DNA of 64,000 nt from Solobacterium moorei. Lineage in GTDB: Bacteria; Bacillota_I; Bacilli_A; Erysipelotrichales; Erysipelotrichaceae. Where the stretch lies: assembly GCF_036323475.1 (NCBI RefSeq), contig NZ_AP028934.1:496001-560000 (forward strand), written 5' to 3'. Made by a program: the position numbers and the translations under genes. The first letter of the stretch is position 1, and every line of letters begins with the position of its first letter. Of the stretch, positions 35,607 to 44,381 are shown piece after piece. A model generated the notes under the pieces. It did no database searches, was not told the DNA's origin, and saw nothing but the letters and a program-made list of their open reading frames with translations.

Positions 35607-35615
35607 TGGTATAAT
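35607..35615 (+). promoter_or_regulatory. Extended -10 promoter of the carboxylesterase gene
   Basis: TGGTATAAT gives a TGn extension and a perfect -10 (35610-35615), 38 bases before the start codon; the -35 (TTAGTT, 16-base spacer) is weak. Confidence 0.6.
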
Positions 35616-35653
35616 GTTGAAAAATATGATTAGAATTCGAACTGGAGGTTTTT

Positions 35654-36955
35654 ATGAAGACAGTTGAAATAAAAGTGGAACAAGGTATTCTGCGAGGGGA
35701 AGTTACAGAATCTAAATTGATATTTAAGGGTGTACCTTACGCGAAACCTCCAATTGGAAATCTGCGTTTTAGTTCACCACAGGCACCTGATCGTTGGTTG
35801 GGTGTTAGAGATGCTTTGGAATATAGTAGGATTTGTCCACAGCCTAAGGCATCGAATCCGTTTTATCGTAAAGAGTTCTATAACTATGAGCAGTATCCTT
35901 ATCCTGAAATGAGTGAAGATTGTTTGTATTTAAATATCTGGGCGCCAAATCGCAAATCGGATCATGGATATCCAGTCGCAATCTGGCTCCATGGTGGTGC
36001 TTTTGATCATGGGTATGGAAATGAAGTTCCGTTTGATGGAGAAGCGTTTGTACAGAATGATGTAATTCTTGTGACAATCAATTATCGTGTTGGTGTATTT
36101 GGATTCTTTGCCCATCCTCAACTAAAAGAGGAAGATCCCGCGCATTGTGTTTCTAACTATGGAATCTTAGACCAGGTATTTGCGATTCGCTGGATTCGCA
36201 AGAATATTGAGGCTTTCGGAGGAGATCCTGACAACATTACTTTATTTGGACAAAGTGCCGGTGCTATCAGTGTTCAGACGTTGATTTCTAGTCCTACAAC
36301 GCGTGGTATGATTGCCAAGGCTATTATACAAAGTGGTGCAGGGGTAGATAATCCTATCTTTAAACATAAGACGGTAGAAGAGGCTTATGAGACTGGAGAA
36401 GAAATTATGAAGCTTGTGGGTGCGAAAAATATTCAAGCATTGCGCCAAATTCCTGCTCAGAAGTTAGTGGATATCTTACCAAAGCTTTCAAAACATGATA
36501 ATCGTTTGCTGTTTGGACCGGTAGTAGATGGCTTTGTGTTGGAGGATACTTTTGATGAACTAGCAAAGCGTGGAGATGTTCAGAACATCCCATATATCAT
36601 AGGTGCCAATGGAAATGATTTTGGCTTGGGTGTTGATGAACCGATGCGTAAGTCTAAGTATTATCATAGTATGATTGATTTTGCGAACTTAAGAAATGAA
36701 CATCATGGAGAACCGACATACTTGTATTTATTCAATCGTAAGTTACCATCAGATGACGCTGGTGCTTTCCACTCTGCAGAGTTATGGTATATGTTTGGTA
36801 CGTTGAGTCGTTGTTGGAGACAGATGGAAGTTCGTGATTATAAGATTAGTGATGAAATGGTTTCTGCTTGGACGAATTTCATGAAGAATGCAGAGCCTGG
36901 TAAGGGCTGGAAACCTTATACAGAAGAAAATAGCTTTATTCGTATGTTTCTCTAA
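35654..36955 (+). CDS. Type-B carboxylesterase
   Basis: 433 residues, alpha/beta hydrolase. Oxyanion-hole HGGAF near 112, nucleophile elbow FGQSAGA near 197-203, and a His in the GAFHSAELWYMFG region near 373. No signal peptide, so cytoplasmic. Family members hydrolyse carboxylic esters, and some act on drugs or short-chain esters; the substrate is unknown here. CTGGAGG precedes the ATG. Shorter than many members (490-550) but all motifs are present. Its original terminator is split by the IS3 element downstream. Confidence 0.88.
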   Translation: MKTVEIKVEQGILRGEVTESKLIFKGVPYAKPPIGNLRFSSPQAPDRWLGVRDALEYSRICPQPKASNPFYRKEFYNYEQYPYPEMSEDCLYLNIWAPNRKSDHGYPVAIWLHGGAFDHGYGNEVPFDGEAFVQNDVILVTINYRVGVFGFFAHPQLKEEDPAHCVSNYGILDQVFAIRWIRKNIEAFGGDPDNITLFGQSAGAISVQTLISSPTTRGMIAKAIIQSGAGVDNPIFKHKTVEEAYETGEEIMKLVGAKNIQALRQIPAQKLVDILPKLSKHDNRLLFGPVVDGFVLEDTFDELAKRGDVQNIPYIIGANGNDFGLGVDEPMRKSKYYHSMIDFANLRNEHHGEPTYLYLFNRKLPSDDAGAFHSAELWYMFGTLSRCWRQMEVRDYKISDEMVSAWTNFMKNAEPGKGWKPYTEENSFIRMFL

Positions 36956-37028
36956 AGAAAAAGAACACGTTATGAGGTGACCCCTAAAAGTTAGACTTTT
37001 TACGAGATGACTTTGGTCATCTCTTTTT

Positions 37029-37913
37029 TTATGAAGCTAGAAGATGTTGTCTGTATTGAACAGGACTCATCCATCCTAACTTTTCTTTTATTCGTTGCTC
37101 ATTGTAATAATTTATAAATCTTTCTATTTTTAACTTCAGTTCATCGAAACTATAGTACATGACTCCATAGTATATTTCTTGTTTAATCAGTCCAAAGAAA
37201 TTTTCCATAACTGAGTTATCAAGGCAGTTTCCTTTTCGAGACATACTCTGGAAGATTCTTTCTTCTTTTAATCTACGTGTATAAGCGTTCATCTGATATG
37301 CCCATCCTTGATCAGAATGAAATGTTCTTCTATATGGGCAGTCTGTAGTGATTGTAATAGCTTTCTCCAAGGCATTCATCACGTTTTCTGCAGAAGGTCT
37401 CTTACCAATTTCGTAACTAAGTATCTCACCACTACACATATCCATAAATGGATCTAGATAAAGCTTATGTATTGTCATATGACCCTTTTTATCGACTTCA
37501 TAATACTTGAATTCAGTTGTATCAGTTGTTATTTTCTGATGCGGTATATGTGTCTTGAAGCGTCTGTGAATTCTATTAGGCGCAACTCTTCCAACTGTTC
37601 CTCTATAAGAACTGTATTTTCTGCTTTTGCGAGTATAAGACGTTACCTGTAAGTGAAGCTTTTGTATGATTCTCTGTACTTTCTTTTTATTAATGGTATA
37701 TCCATTGTTGCGAAGTTCTCCAACGATTCTACGGTAGCCATAATCCTTATTATTTATACGAATTTCTTGTATGTTTTCTTCAAGCTTTTTATCAGGATTT
37801 TCTCTATCAAATCTCTTTTGCCAATACATATATGTCGCTTTTGGCATTCCGGTATAAGAGAGAAGGTCTTTTAGTTTGAACTTTTGTCGGAGACTGTTGA
37901 TGACGAGTGCCAT
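37029..37913 (-). CDS. IS3-family transposase OrfB (DDE integrase)
   Basis: 294 residues with an N-terminal HTH_21-like part and an rve catalytic core. Asp in TTDTTEFKY, Asp in FHSDQGWAYQ, and Glu in the ENFFGLIKQE segment. Overlaps orfA by 43 bases. A run of six A in GAGGAAAAAATGAG within the overlap could support the -1 frameshift typical of the family; the ATG at 37913 allows separate synthesis. Confidence 0.9.
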   Translation of the reverse strand: MALVINSLRQKFKLKDLLSYTGMPKATYMYWQKRFDRENPDKKLEENIQEIRINNKDYGYRRIVGELRNNGYTINKKKVQRIIQKLHLQVTSYTRKSRKYSSYRGTVGRVAPNRIHRRFKTHIPHQKITTDTTEFKYYEVDKKGHMTIHKLYLDPFMDMCSGEILSYEIGKRPSAENVMNALEKAITITTDCPYRRTFHSDQGWAYQMNAYTRRLKEERIFQSMSRKGNCLDNSVMENFFGLIKQEIYYGVMYYSFDELKLKIERFINYYNEQRIKEKLGWMSPVQYRQHLLAS

Positions 37914-38467
37914 TCTCTCATTTTTTCCTCGTCCTCTAAACGCAGCCTCCTCAGTTCTTTTAAAAATGCATTCTCTATTCTTAACCGAAGAAGTTCATCT
38001 TCTAATTTCTTTATATGTTCTACACTTGTATTAACAGAAGCTTCTTCCATGAGTTTGTTTTGAGTCTTTCTATCTGTCTTATCCATAGCTTTCCTTCGAC
38101 CCTTTCGGCGTGATTTTAACGCATCAGGACCTGCTATACGAAAGCGATTAACCCAGTTGCCAATCGTAGCTGGGTTCTTAATGCCATTCTGTATAGCTAA
38201 CTCTTGATATGTGATTTCACTTGTTAAATACAACTCTACAATAGAAAGTTTCATTTCGAAAGAATAAACTTCATTTTCTCGTGAGCGCAATAAACCATCA
38301 TTTCCAAATGCTTTATAGTTTTTCACCCATTTGTGTAGCTGGGATTTAGAGCCTAATCCATATTTTTTAGGAAGATATAGAATTCCTCCTTTACCATTCA
38401 AATATTCTAAAACTATTTTTTTCTTGAATTCAAAACTATGTTTTGTCATAAAAATACCGACCTCCAT
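37871..38467 (-). CDS. IS3-family transposase OrfA (HTH)
   Basis: 198 residues: two helix-turn-helix segments (YGLGSKSQLHKWVKNYK, AIQNGIKNPATIGNWVNRF) and a C-terminal leucine-zipper-like helix (VEHIKKLEDELLRLRIENAFL). Binds the IS ends and forms the fusion transposase with OrfB. Confidence 0.88.
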   Translation of the reverse strand: MEVGIFMTKHSFEFKKKIVLEYLNGKGGILYLPKKYGLGSKSQLHKWVKNYKAFGNDGLLRSRENEVYSFEMKLSIVELYLTSEITYQELAIQNGIKNPATIGNWVNRFRIAGPDALKSRRKGRRKAMDKTDRKTQNKLMEEASVNTSVEHIKKLEDELLRLRIENAFLKELRRLRLEDEEKMREWHSSSTVSDKSSN

Positions 38468-38524
38468 TCGTTAGATTCTTGGTCTAACTTTTGGGGGTCG
38501 GTACATTATTGTGTTCTTTTTCTG

Positions 38525-40864
38525 TCATTTACTCTCTTTTCCCTCTGGATAGAATAGGGATGGAATACGATCGGAATCGAAAACATTGTTGTATTGTAGG
38601 CAACGATATGTATTGATATCCGCATCATCAATATCGTTTACAGATTGATAGTACTTACCACTTGCATCATAACAACCATATAGACCAATAACAGGATACT
38701 TATCTTTTAATTCATATAGGAATTCCTGATATGGAGTCATTTGGTAGTTAGCTGTCTTCATGATGAGTGAAGATAGGAAGTTGATACTTAACTTATCAAA
38801 TTTCTGATCTGGAATATCATAGTTTGCCCAGATGGAGAATGGCGTAATATATTGTGTAATATCGTTTTCAGGTGTGCCTGCATGTGGGAATAGAAGGTTA
38901 TCACAATCTGCACCTAAGGATGGTTGGTGGTCACCAAACATCACAATCATTGTAGGTTCTTTTACCTTTGAGAAGTATTCAATCAAGTTCTTGTAGTCTT
39001 GATCAGAAATCTTCATTAATGAGAAGTAGTTTTCCGCATGACCATATCCACCACCGATAGAACTGAAATTAACGGTCTTCTTTAAATCATCCTTATCATC
39101 ATAACCGCCATGGTTTTGGTAGGTGATATTGAAGATGAAGTTCTTCTTATCTTTTTCCTTTTCGTAAGTCTCTTCGAGAACCTTGAAATTCTGTGCATCA
39201 CTTGGATATCCGTGGAGTGTTTCTAGACCATCAAATGTCTCTGCGAAGACTTTGTCTTGGTATTGTAGTTTCTTCCATGCGGAAGCACGGTTCCAGTTGG
39301 TAGATTTACCAAGGTGAATACCTGTAGTAGTAAAGCCGCTTTGGTTGAAGTAGGAAATCATAGAAGGTACGTTTCTGTGCATATACATGTTGAATGGATA
39401 TACACCACCCGCAAAGAAGGCTGTTGTATTACCAGTTAATGATTCATATTCACTATTACATGTACCACCACCACGTACATCGACGTAGAGGTTTCCGCGA
39501 ATCGTATTATCTAAAGATAGAAAGTATGGGATGATGTTATCGGCATAGTTTGTACCACCGACATTCATATCCGCAAAGGATTCATTCATAACCATGATGA
39601 TATTCGTTGGTTTTGTGACATTTGGATCAACGTTGGCTGCGGCACGTTCTTCGAGTTCCTTGCCAAGTTGTTTGAGGTCATCTACAGAATATCCTTCTGG
39701 TTTCTTTGGTTGATCAGAGATGTATTGGTTTACAAGACCTGTGAAACTAAGCGCCGTACCATCTGTTTGGAAGATGGATAATAGGTTCATATCCCATAGG
39801 TAGTATTGACCAACACTATTTAAGAAGAGTGCTACAACAATAATCAAGATGGGGTATGTTGCGTAGTATACGTTAATCTTTGTGTTATCACGTGGTACAG
39901 CACGCATCAAGAGATAAATTAAGATGGCGATGATAATCGCGATAACCATAAAGTAACGAATCTGAACCTGGTAGTTGGAGATGACATCTGCAGCTGTACC
40001 AATTGCGGTTAAATCCCATGGTGCGATTGGACGGTTGCGGAATTGTGTTACGTACATGTTTACAATACCGAAGATAACAACAAACAAGTTACTAATCAGT
40101 ACTGAGATTGGTAATCGACGGAATAGCAAGTAGATTACTTTATAGAGGATAATATAAATCGCAACGTTATAGAAACGATTCATCAAGTTGATGTAGTAGT
40201 AGTTACCGGTACAGATTTCTGACATGAAGAAGCACCATATAGGAGCTGCTATTAACATCATTTCGTTCTCTGGAATGTGTTTTGCCCATGTAATCTTCTT
40301 ATCAATGAGATAAGCGATGATCCAGCTTAATACTAAGATGGAAAGGTATACTACAACCCAAGCTGCTTTTGGTAGGTACTCTTGGGTTTCAAGCTGTAGC
40401 CAGCCTTCAACACCATTTACGGTTAAGTTGATGGTGTTGTCATTTGTATTAATGACCATACCTTGAGAGGCGATGATCTTGTTAGAAATATTCTCTGGTG
40501 TATACTCTGCCAGTTTAAATGGTCCAAATGACACATCAATCTTTGAGATAGCGATGTCTGTCTTTACGTTGTTAAAACCCAAACGTAAAGAGTTTGTAAC
40601 GATTGGAATGTTACTGAGGTGAATTACTTCCCAAGATGGCTGTGCATCTAGCCAAGTCTTATGAGAGTTATAGTTATAGTTTGCAAAAATTTCTTCTCCA
40701 CGGTCTGTGTTAAAGTTTGATACGACCATAGTACCTTGGATACCTTTTTTCATGTGTACATCAAAGGAAAGATGTGGCGCATAAAACAGTAAGAACATTG
40801 CTGAGACGAGTAAGAACCAAACGGTTCTACGTATATTTAGTTTTTCTTTTATAAATTTCATCAT
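38525..40864 (-). CDS. LTA-synthase-like membrane sulfatase (phosphoglycerol transferase)
   Basis: 779 residues. N-terminal membrane region with about six helices up to ~345, then an extracellular alkaline-phosphatase/sulfatase domain: NIIMVMNESFADM near 400, nucleophile Thr in GGGTCNSEYE near 464, and MFGDHQPSL near 640. Family members polymerise glycerol phosphate for lipoteichoic acid or add it to glycans. An unusual extracellular insert (~30-150) lies before the main membrane cluster. GGGAAGTG precedes ATGATG. Convergent with the carboxylesterase. Confidence 0.85.
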   Translation of the reverse strand: MMKFIKEKLNIRRTVWFLLVSAMFLLFYAPHLSFDVHMKKGIQGTMVVSNFNTDRGEEIFANYNYNSHKTWLDAQPSWEVIHLSNIPIVTNSLRLGFNNVKTDIAISKIDVSFGPFKLAEYTPENISNKIIASQGMVINTNDNTINLTVNGVEGWLQLETQEYLPKAAWVVVYLSILVLSWIIAYLIDKKITWAKHIPENEMMLIAAPIWCFFMSEICTGNYYYINLMNRFYNVAIYIILYKVIYLLFRRLPISVLISNLFVVIFGIVNMYVTQFRNRPIAPWDLTAIGTAADVISNYQVQIRYFMVIAIIIAILIYLLMRAVPRDNTKINVYYATYPILIIVVALFLNSVGQYYLWDMNLLSIFQTDGTALSFTGLVNQYISDQPKKPEGYSVDDLKQLGKELEERAAANVDPNVTKPTNIIMVMNESFADMNVGGTNYADNIIPYFLSLDNTIRGNLYVDVRGGGTCNSEYESLTGNTTAFFAGGVYPFNMYMHRNVPSMISYFNQSGFTTTGIHLGKSTNWNRASAWKKLQYQDKVFAETFDGLETLHGYPSDAQNFKVLEETYEKEKDKKNFIFNITYQNHGGYDDKDDLKKTVNFSSIGGGYGHAENYFSLMKISDQDYKNLIEYFSKVKEPTMIVMFGDHQPSLGADCDNLLFPHAGTPENDITQYITPFSIWANYDIPDQKFDKLSINFLSSLIMKTANYQMTPYQEFLYELKDKYPVIGLYGCYDASGKYYQSVNDIDDADINTYRCLQYNNVFDSDRIPSLFYPEGKESK

Positions 40865-40946
40865 TTTATCACTTCCCTGAATAATGGTAGCACAAATGAA
40901 CAGAGTGCGTTAACTAACATAGGTGAAAATTCAAAAAGTTCAGAAT

Positions 40947-40976
40947 TAAAAAAGAGTAATCCCGAAGAATTACTCT
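40947..40976 (-). terminator. Terminator of the CobW operon
   Basis: AGAGTAAT/ATTACTCT stem on the minus strand with T6 (40953-40976), 6 bases after the stop. Confidence 0.85.
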
Positions 40977-40981
40977 AGTGA

Positions 40982-41923
40982 TTAACTGAAATATACGAAC
41001 TCATCTTGTGGCTTTTGGTAGTTTTGAATGCGGTTTGCATATAGGACGAGAGTCTTTCCACCATTATCTAATGGGATAGTCTTGAGATTACCTTGTACTT
41101 CATACCAGTTATCCTTTACAAGTTCTTCTACTTTCACACCTGTGACGGTTAAGCCGCATAGACTTGTGTCATTTGCACAACATACCATCGCTTGTCTGCC
41201 CATGATAAATGTCTGATGATAGCCTGGCAATGTCTCAGTGAACTTACCGCGTAGAATGATTTCTTTTCCATCGTATTTATCTGGATTTTCCATAGCATCC
41301 ATATACCAGATTCCATAATCGTCATCTTGGATATCGATAATAGGTGCATTGATATTGAATGGTAGTACACCTTCTTTAAGAGTAACCTGTGCACCATGTT
41401 CACCTTCGTAGAAAATCTGAGCTTTCTTATTGATGGCTTTGATATTGCCACGCAGCATCGATGCGGAGGTATCCGGTGTACAACGATTACAGATAATCGT
41501 ATCACTGTACTTTAACTGCTCATAGATGACAGAACGCATTGCGTTAATATACATCTGGAAGGTTGTCGCATCTACTGTTGTAAGAATCTGTACCAAAGGC
41601 CAGAAGTTTGGCATTTGTGACAAGATAAACGGTGTAATTGCGAGGGTTCCATTGTATTCGATAAATACTTGGTTTGGATGATAGATGGTATCTAATTCGC
41701 GAATCTTTTCTGCGTTTAGATCATCTGGAGAGTCCATATATTCAACGAATGCTTTGCGCTCTGCAAGGTATTTATCGTTGTATCGAACTTCACCTTGTTC
41801 AAAACAGATAATTAATGTACGACTGTTTTCTTCCATAAAGGAAGGGTCATTGAGTGTATCTAAGATTAAAGATGTTTTACCGGAATCAAGAAATCCCGTA
41901 AAGAGATAAACGGGGGTTGCCAT
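40982..41923 (-). CDS. CobW-type GTPase fused to a DUF1980-like domain
   Basis: 313 residues. N-terminal P-loop GFLDSGKTS near 10-18 with a G3E-like GTPase fold, but without the CxCC motif of the neighbouring CobW protein. The C-terminal ~110 residues (IILRGKF, FIMGRQAMVCCANDTSLCGL, WYEVQGNL) resemble the DUF1980/TIGR03943 C-domain, which elsewhere is encoded beside CobW proteins and a permease. Inference: metal trafficking, probably zinc. One base separates it from the CobW gene upstream. Confidence 0.7.
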   Translation of the reverse strand: MATPVYLFTGFLDSGKTSLILDTLNDPSFMEENSRTLIICFEQGEVRYNDKYLAERKAFVEYMDSPDDLNAEKIRELDTIYHPNQVFIEYNGTLAITPFILSQMPNFWPLVQILTTVDATTFQMYINAMRSVIYEQLKYSDTIICNRCTPDTSASMLRGNIKAINKKAQIFYEGEHGAQVTLKEGVLPFNINAPIIDIQDDDYGIWYMDAMENPDKYDGKEIILRGKFTETLPGYHQTFIMGRQAMVCCANDTSLCGLTVTGVKVEELVKDNWYEVQGNLKTIPLDNGGKTLVLYANRIQNYQKPQDEFVYFS

Positions 41924-41924
41924 C

Positions 41925-43088
41925 TTACTTCACCGCAAAGATTTCTTTGATGCGAGCAACGTCTACCTGATCACCAATGACAGTAATTAAACCAGTATAA
42001 GCAGGGGAGCCAATACGGATGTCTGCATCTCCTGGTACATAGTCAAAGAATAACCAACTTCCGTCTGTGCTTGGAACAATACCTTTAGCACGGATAATAT
42101 GTTCATCTAACTCAGAGAGAGCTAATGCGATATCTTCTACAGAGTATTTGTTAACTGTTTCAATACCAAATGATGTGAATACTTCGTCAGCATCGTGTCC
42201 ATGATGGTGGTGATGGTGTTCATGATCGTGATGGTCATGACCGCAACAGCAGCTTTCTTCCTCATCATGATCTTCTTCATCGTGGTGATGATGGCAACAA
42301 CATTTCTCTTCATCATCATGACGATGCTCATGATGGTCGTGTTCATGAGAGCCACAGCAACAACAGCCCTCTTCTTTATTGTGTTCGTGATCATGGTGGT
42401 TGTGACCGCAACAGCAATCGCTATCATTGTCTTCATCATGGCAACCACATCCACAACAGCAGCTTTCTTCTTCCTCTTCGAGTTCTGGGAAGCCGTCTGT
42501 AGAGCCTTCCATTGCGTCGATAATAGCTTGACCAGAGAGGTCATCCCATGGTGTTGTGATGATTCTTGCGTCATGATTTAACGCGCGGATAATCTCGATA
42601 TCCTTCTGTAATGTTTCTTCATTGATGAGTTGCGTTCTAGATAGGATGACACAAGCAGCTGTTGAAATCTGATCATCAAAGAACTCTTTGAAGTTTTTGT
42701 GGTATATTTCACAACGTTTTGCGTCTACAACTGTACTGTAACTATTCAGTTCTAAACCTTCCACATCTTTTACAACTGTTAAGATATCGGATAATTTACC
42801 AACACCGGAAGGTTCAATGATGATGCGGTCAGGATTGTACTTCTTGACTACTTCTTGTAAAGCGTTGCGGAAGTCGCCTTGTAATGTACAGCAGATACAT
42901 CCGCTGTTGATTTCATTGACAACGATACCGGAATCTTTTAAGAAACCACCGTCAATTCCGATTTCGCCAAATTCGTTTTCTACAAGAACAACCTTTTTGC
43001 CTGCGTATACTTCTTTGATTAACTTTTGTATCAATGTAGTTTTTCCAGCTCCTAAAAAGCCAGAGATAATATCAATTTTTGTCATTTC
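41925..43088 (-). CDS. CobW/G3E GTPase with long His/Cys-rich metal-binding segment
   Basis: 387 residues from ATG 43088 (GAAGGTAATGAA upstream; a promoter at 43108-43135 rules out the earlier codon). P-loop GFLGAGKTT near 10, metal motif GCICCTL near 68, then a C-terminal CobW_C domain. Residues ~203-300 are almost entirely His, Cys, Asp and Glu, with six CCC/CCCC clusters alternating with HHxHxH runs. CobW chaperones deliver Zn or Co using GTP; His-rich loops are known, but this size and Cys content are extreme. Expected to act in the cytoplasm as sink and chaperone. Confidence 0.85.
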   Translation of the reverse strand, partial: EMTKIDIISGFLGAGKTTLIQKLIKEVYAGKKVVLVENEFGEIGIDGGFLKDSGIVVNEINSGCICCTLQGDFRNALQEVVKKYNPDRIIIEPSGVGKLSDILTVVKDVEGLELNSYSTVVDAKRCEIYHKNFKEFFDDQISTAACVILSRTQLINEETLQKDIEIIRALNHDARIITTPWDDLSGQAIIDAMEGSTDGFPELEEEEESCCCGCGCHDEDNDSDCCCGHNHHDHEHNKEEGCCCCGSHEHDHHEHRHDDEEKCCCHHHHDEEDHDEEESCCCGHDHHDHEHHHHHHGHDADEVFTSFGIETVNKYSVEDIALALSELDEHIIRAKGIVPSTDGSWLFFDYVPGDADIRIGSPAYTGLITVIGDQVDVARIKEIFAVK

Positions 43089-43107
43089 ATTACCTTCTTT
43101 CATTATT

Positions 43108-43135
43108 ATTATATCCTTTGCGTCAAATTTACCAA
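43108..43135 (-). promoter_or_regulatory. Promoter of the CobW operon
   Basis: -35 TTGGTA (43130-43135), 16-base spacer, -10 TATAAT (43108-43113). No convincing Zur-type operator was recognised by eye. Confidence 0.6.
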
Positions 43136-43144
43136 ATCGGATGC

Positions 43145-44131
43145 CTAATGCGTATCGCCATTGAAAATGGAATTCTTTACAATGACATAATCAACATAAC
43201 GAATTGCGTTTAAATCTTTTCCACCTGCATAAGAGATGGATGATTGAAGATCCTGTTGCATTTCGGTTAGTGTATCCATGATAGAACCCTTACATGGCAC
43301 AAGCATCTTTTTACCTTCCACATTTTTACGGGTGCCTTTTTGATATTCGGAGGCACTACCGAAGTATTCTTTCATTTCAATACCATCTTGCATGACGGTA
43401 TTACCCGGTGATTCAATATGTCCGGCAAATAGGGAACCAATCATGACCATATTTGCACCAAAGCGAATAGACTTCGCAATATCACCATTAGAACGTATTC
43501 CACCATCAGCGATGATTGGCTTACGTGCAGCTTTCGCACACCAACGCAAAGCAGATAACTGCCAACCACCTGTACCAAAGCCTGTTTTTAGCTTTGTGAT
43601 ACATACTTTTCCAGGACCGATACCAACTTTCGTTGCGTCTGCACCTGCATTTTCAAGTTCACGAACGCCTTCAGGGGTTCCAACATTACCTGCAATAACA
43701 AATGTGTCTGGCAGGTATTTTTTTAGATGTTTAATCATATTGATGACGGCGTTGGAGTGTCCATGTGCAATATCAATTGTGATGTAGTCTGGAACTAGGT
43801 GATGGTTAGCAAGATCGACAATGAAATGATATTCATTTTCTTTTACACCAACACTAATGGAAGAAATCAATCCTTTTTCATTCATCATCTGTACAAACGG
43901 AAGACGACTTTCAGGAGTGAAACGATGCATGATATAGAAATATCCATTTTCTGCAAGTTTAATTGCTAGAGATTCATCAATGATTGTCTGCATGTTTGCT
44001 GGAACAACTGGTAATTTAAAGTGATGTTTTCCAAATTGTGTTGTTGTATCACACTCAGAGCGACTGTTTACAATGCATTTATTTGGTATTAGTTGAATGT
44101 CTTCGTAATCAAAAACTGTAAAATTTTCCAT
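43145..44131 (-). CDS. guaC: GMP reductase
   Basis: 328 residues from ATG 44131; the frame is open far upstream but coding character starts at [28 protein letters not shown] barrel: catalytic Cys in [11 protein letters not shown] near 175, flavin/nucleotide loop [17 protein letters not shown], and no CBS domains. Converts GMP to IMP with NADPH. The C-terminus [22 protein letters not shown] fits GuaC rather than IMPDH. A terminator-like hairpin directly abuts the start codon. Confidence 0.88.
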   Translation of the reverse strand: MENFTVFDYEDIQLIPNKCIVNSRSECDTTTQFGKHHFKLPVVPANMQTIIDESLAIKLAENGYFYIMHRFTPESRLPFVQMMNEKGLISSISVGVKENEYHFIVDLANHHLVPDYITIDIAHGHSNAVINMIKHLKKYLPDTFVIAGNVGTPEGVRELENAGADATKVGIGPGKVCITKLKTGFGTGGWQLSALRWCAKAARKPIIADGGIRSNGDIAKSIRFGANMVMIGSLFAGHIESPGNTVMQDGIEMKEYFGSASEYQKGTRKNVEGKKMLVPCKGSIMDTLTEMQQDLQSSISYAGGKDLNAIRYVDYVIVKNSIFNGDTH

Positions 44132-44160
44132 AAAAAAACCCACTTTCTTTGAAATGGGGG
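44132..44160 (-). terminator. Hairpin with T-run abutting the guaC start, candidate attenuator
   Basis: CCCA-TTTC-aaa-GAAA(g)TGGG on the minus strand (stem 44139-44158), followed by T7 and then ATG. It can also form on the plus strand, where AATTTTTT follows. It lies between the divergent guaC and oppA genes. Confidence 0.5.
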
Positions 44161-44265
44161 AATTTTTTATCCTCATATACAATAGCATGAATTGGCGAGA
44201 ATATCTTGGTATAGATAAAGAAAAGCGTAGATATTTCCGGATACAGAATAGTAAAAAATGTAATA

Positions 44266-44301
44266 ATTTACATAAATCAAATGATAAATATTTACATAAA
44301 T
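44266..44301. repeat. Two perfect 12-bp direct repeats upstream of opp
   Basis: ATTTACATAAAT at 44266-44277 and 44290-44301, 24 bases apart, just upstream of the opp promoter. The 24-base phasing (about two helical turns) suits a regulator binding site. Confidence 0.5.
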
Positions 44302-44324
44302 TATGAAAGAAAAGAAAAAAGTAC

Positions 44325-44353
44325 TTGAAAAACTTTCCGAAACATTTTAAACT
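44325..44353 (+). promoter_or_regulatory. Promoter of the opp operon
   Basis: -35 TTGAAA (44325-44330), 17-base spacer, -10 TAAACT (44348-44353), 29 bases before the oppA start. Confidence 0.6.
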
Positions 44354-44381
44354 CAGTGTATCTTTTAGGAGGGAAAAAGTT

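Larger units (their letters stand above)
36973..38505 (-). mobile_element. IS3-family (IS150-like) insertion sequence
   Basis: 1533 bp. Terminal repeats begin TG: left TGAGGTGACCCCTAAAAG, right (reverse complement) TGTACCGACCCCCAAAAG, both continuing TTAGAC. TTA target duplication at 36970-36972 and 38506-38508. Carries orfA and orfB intact, so probably recent and functional. Confidence 0.9.
36957..38522. terminator. Bidirectional terminator split by the IS3 element
   Basis: GAAAAAGAACAC (36957-36968) and GTGTTCTTTTTC (38511-38522) are exact complements. Removing the IS and one TTA copy restores a 12-bp stem with loop GTTATT between the convergent carboxylesterase and LTA-synthase genes. Confidence 0.75.

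Noticed and set aside
42137-42581. Low-complexity open frames on both strands over the CobW His/Cys block
   Set aside because: Produced by the repetitive codons of the metal-binding segment; no starts or homology.
44132-44265. Purine riboswitch upstream of guaC
   Set aside because: The conserved purine aptamer loops are not found in the leader.
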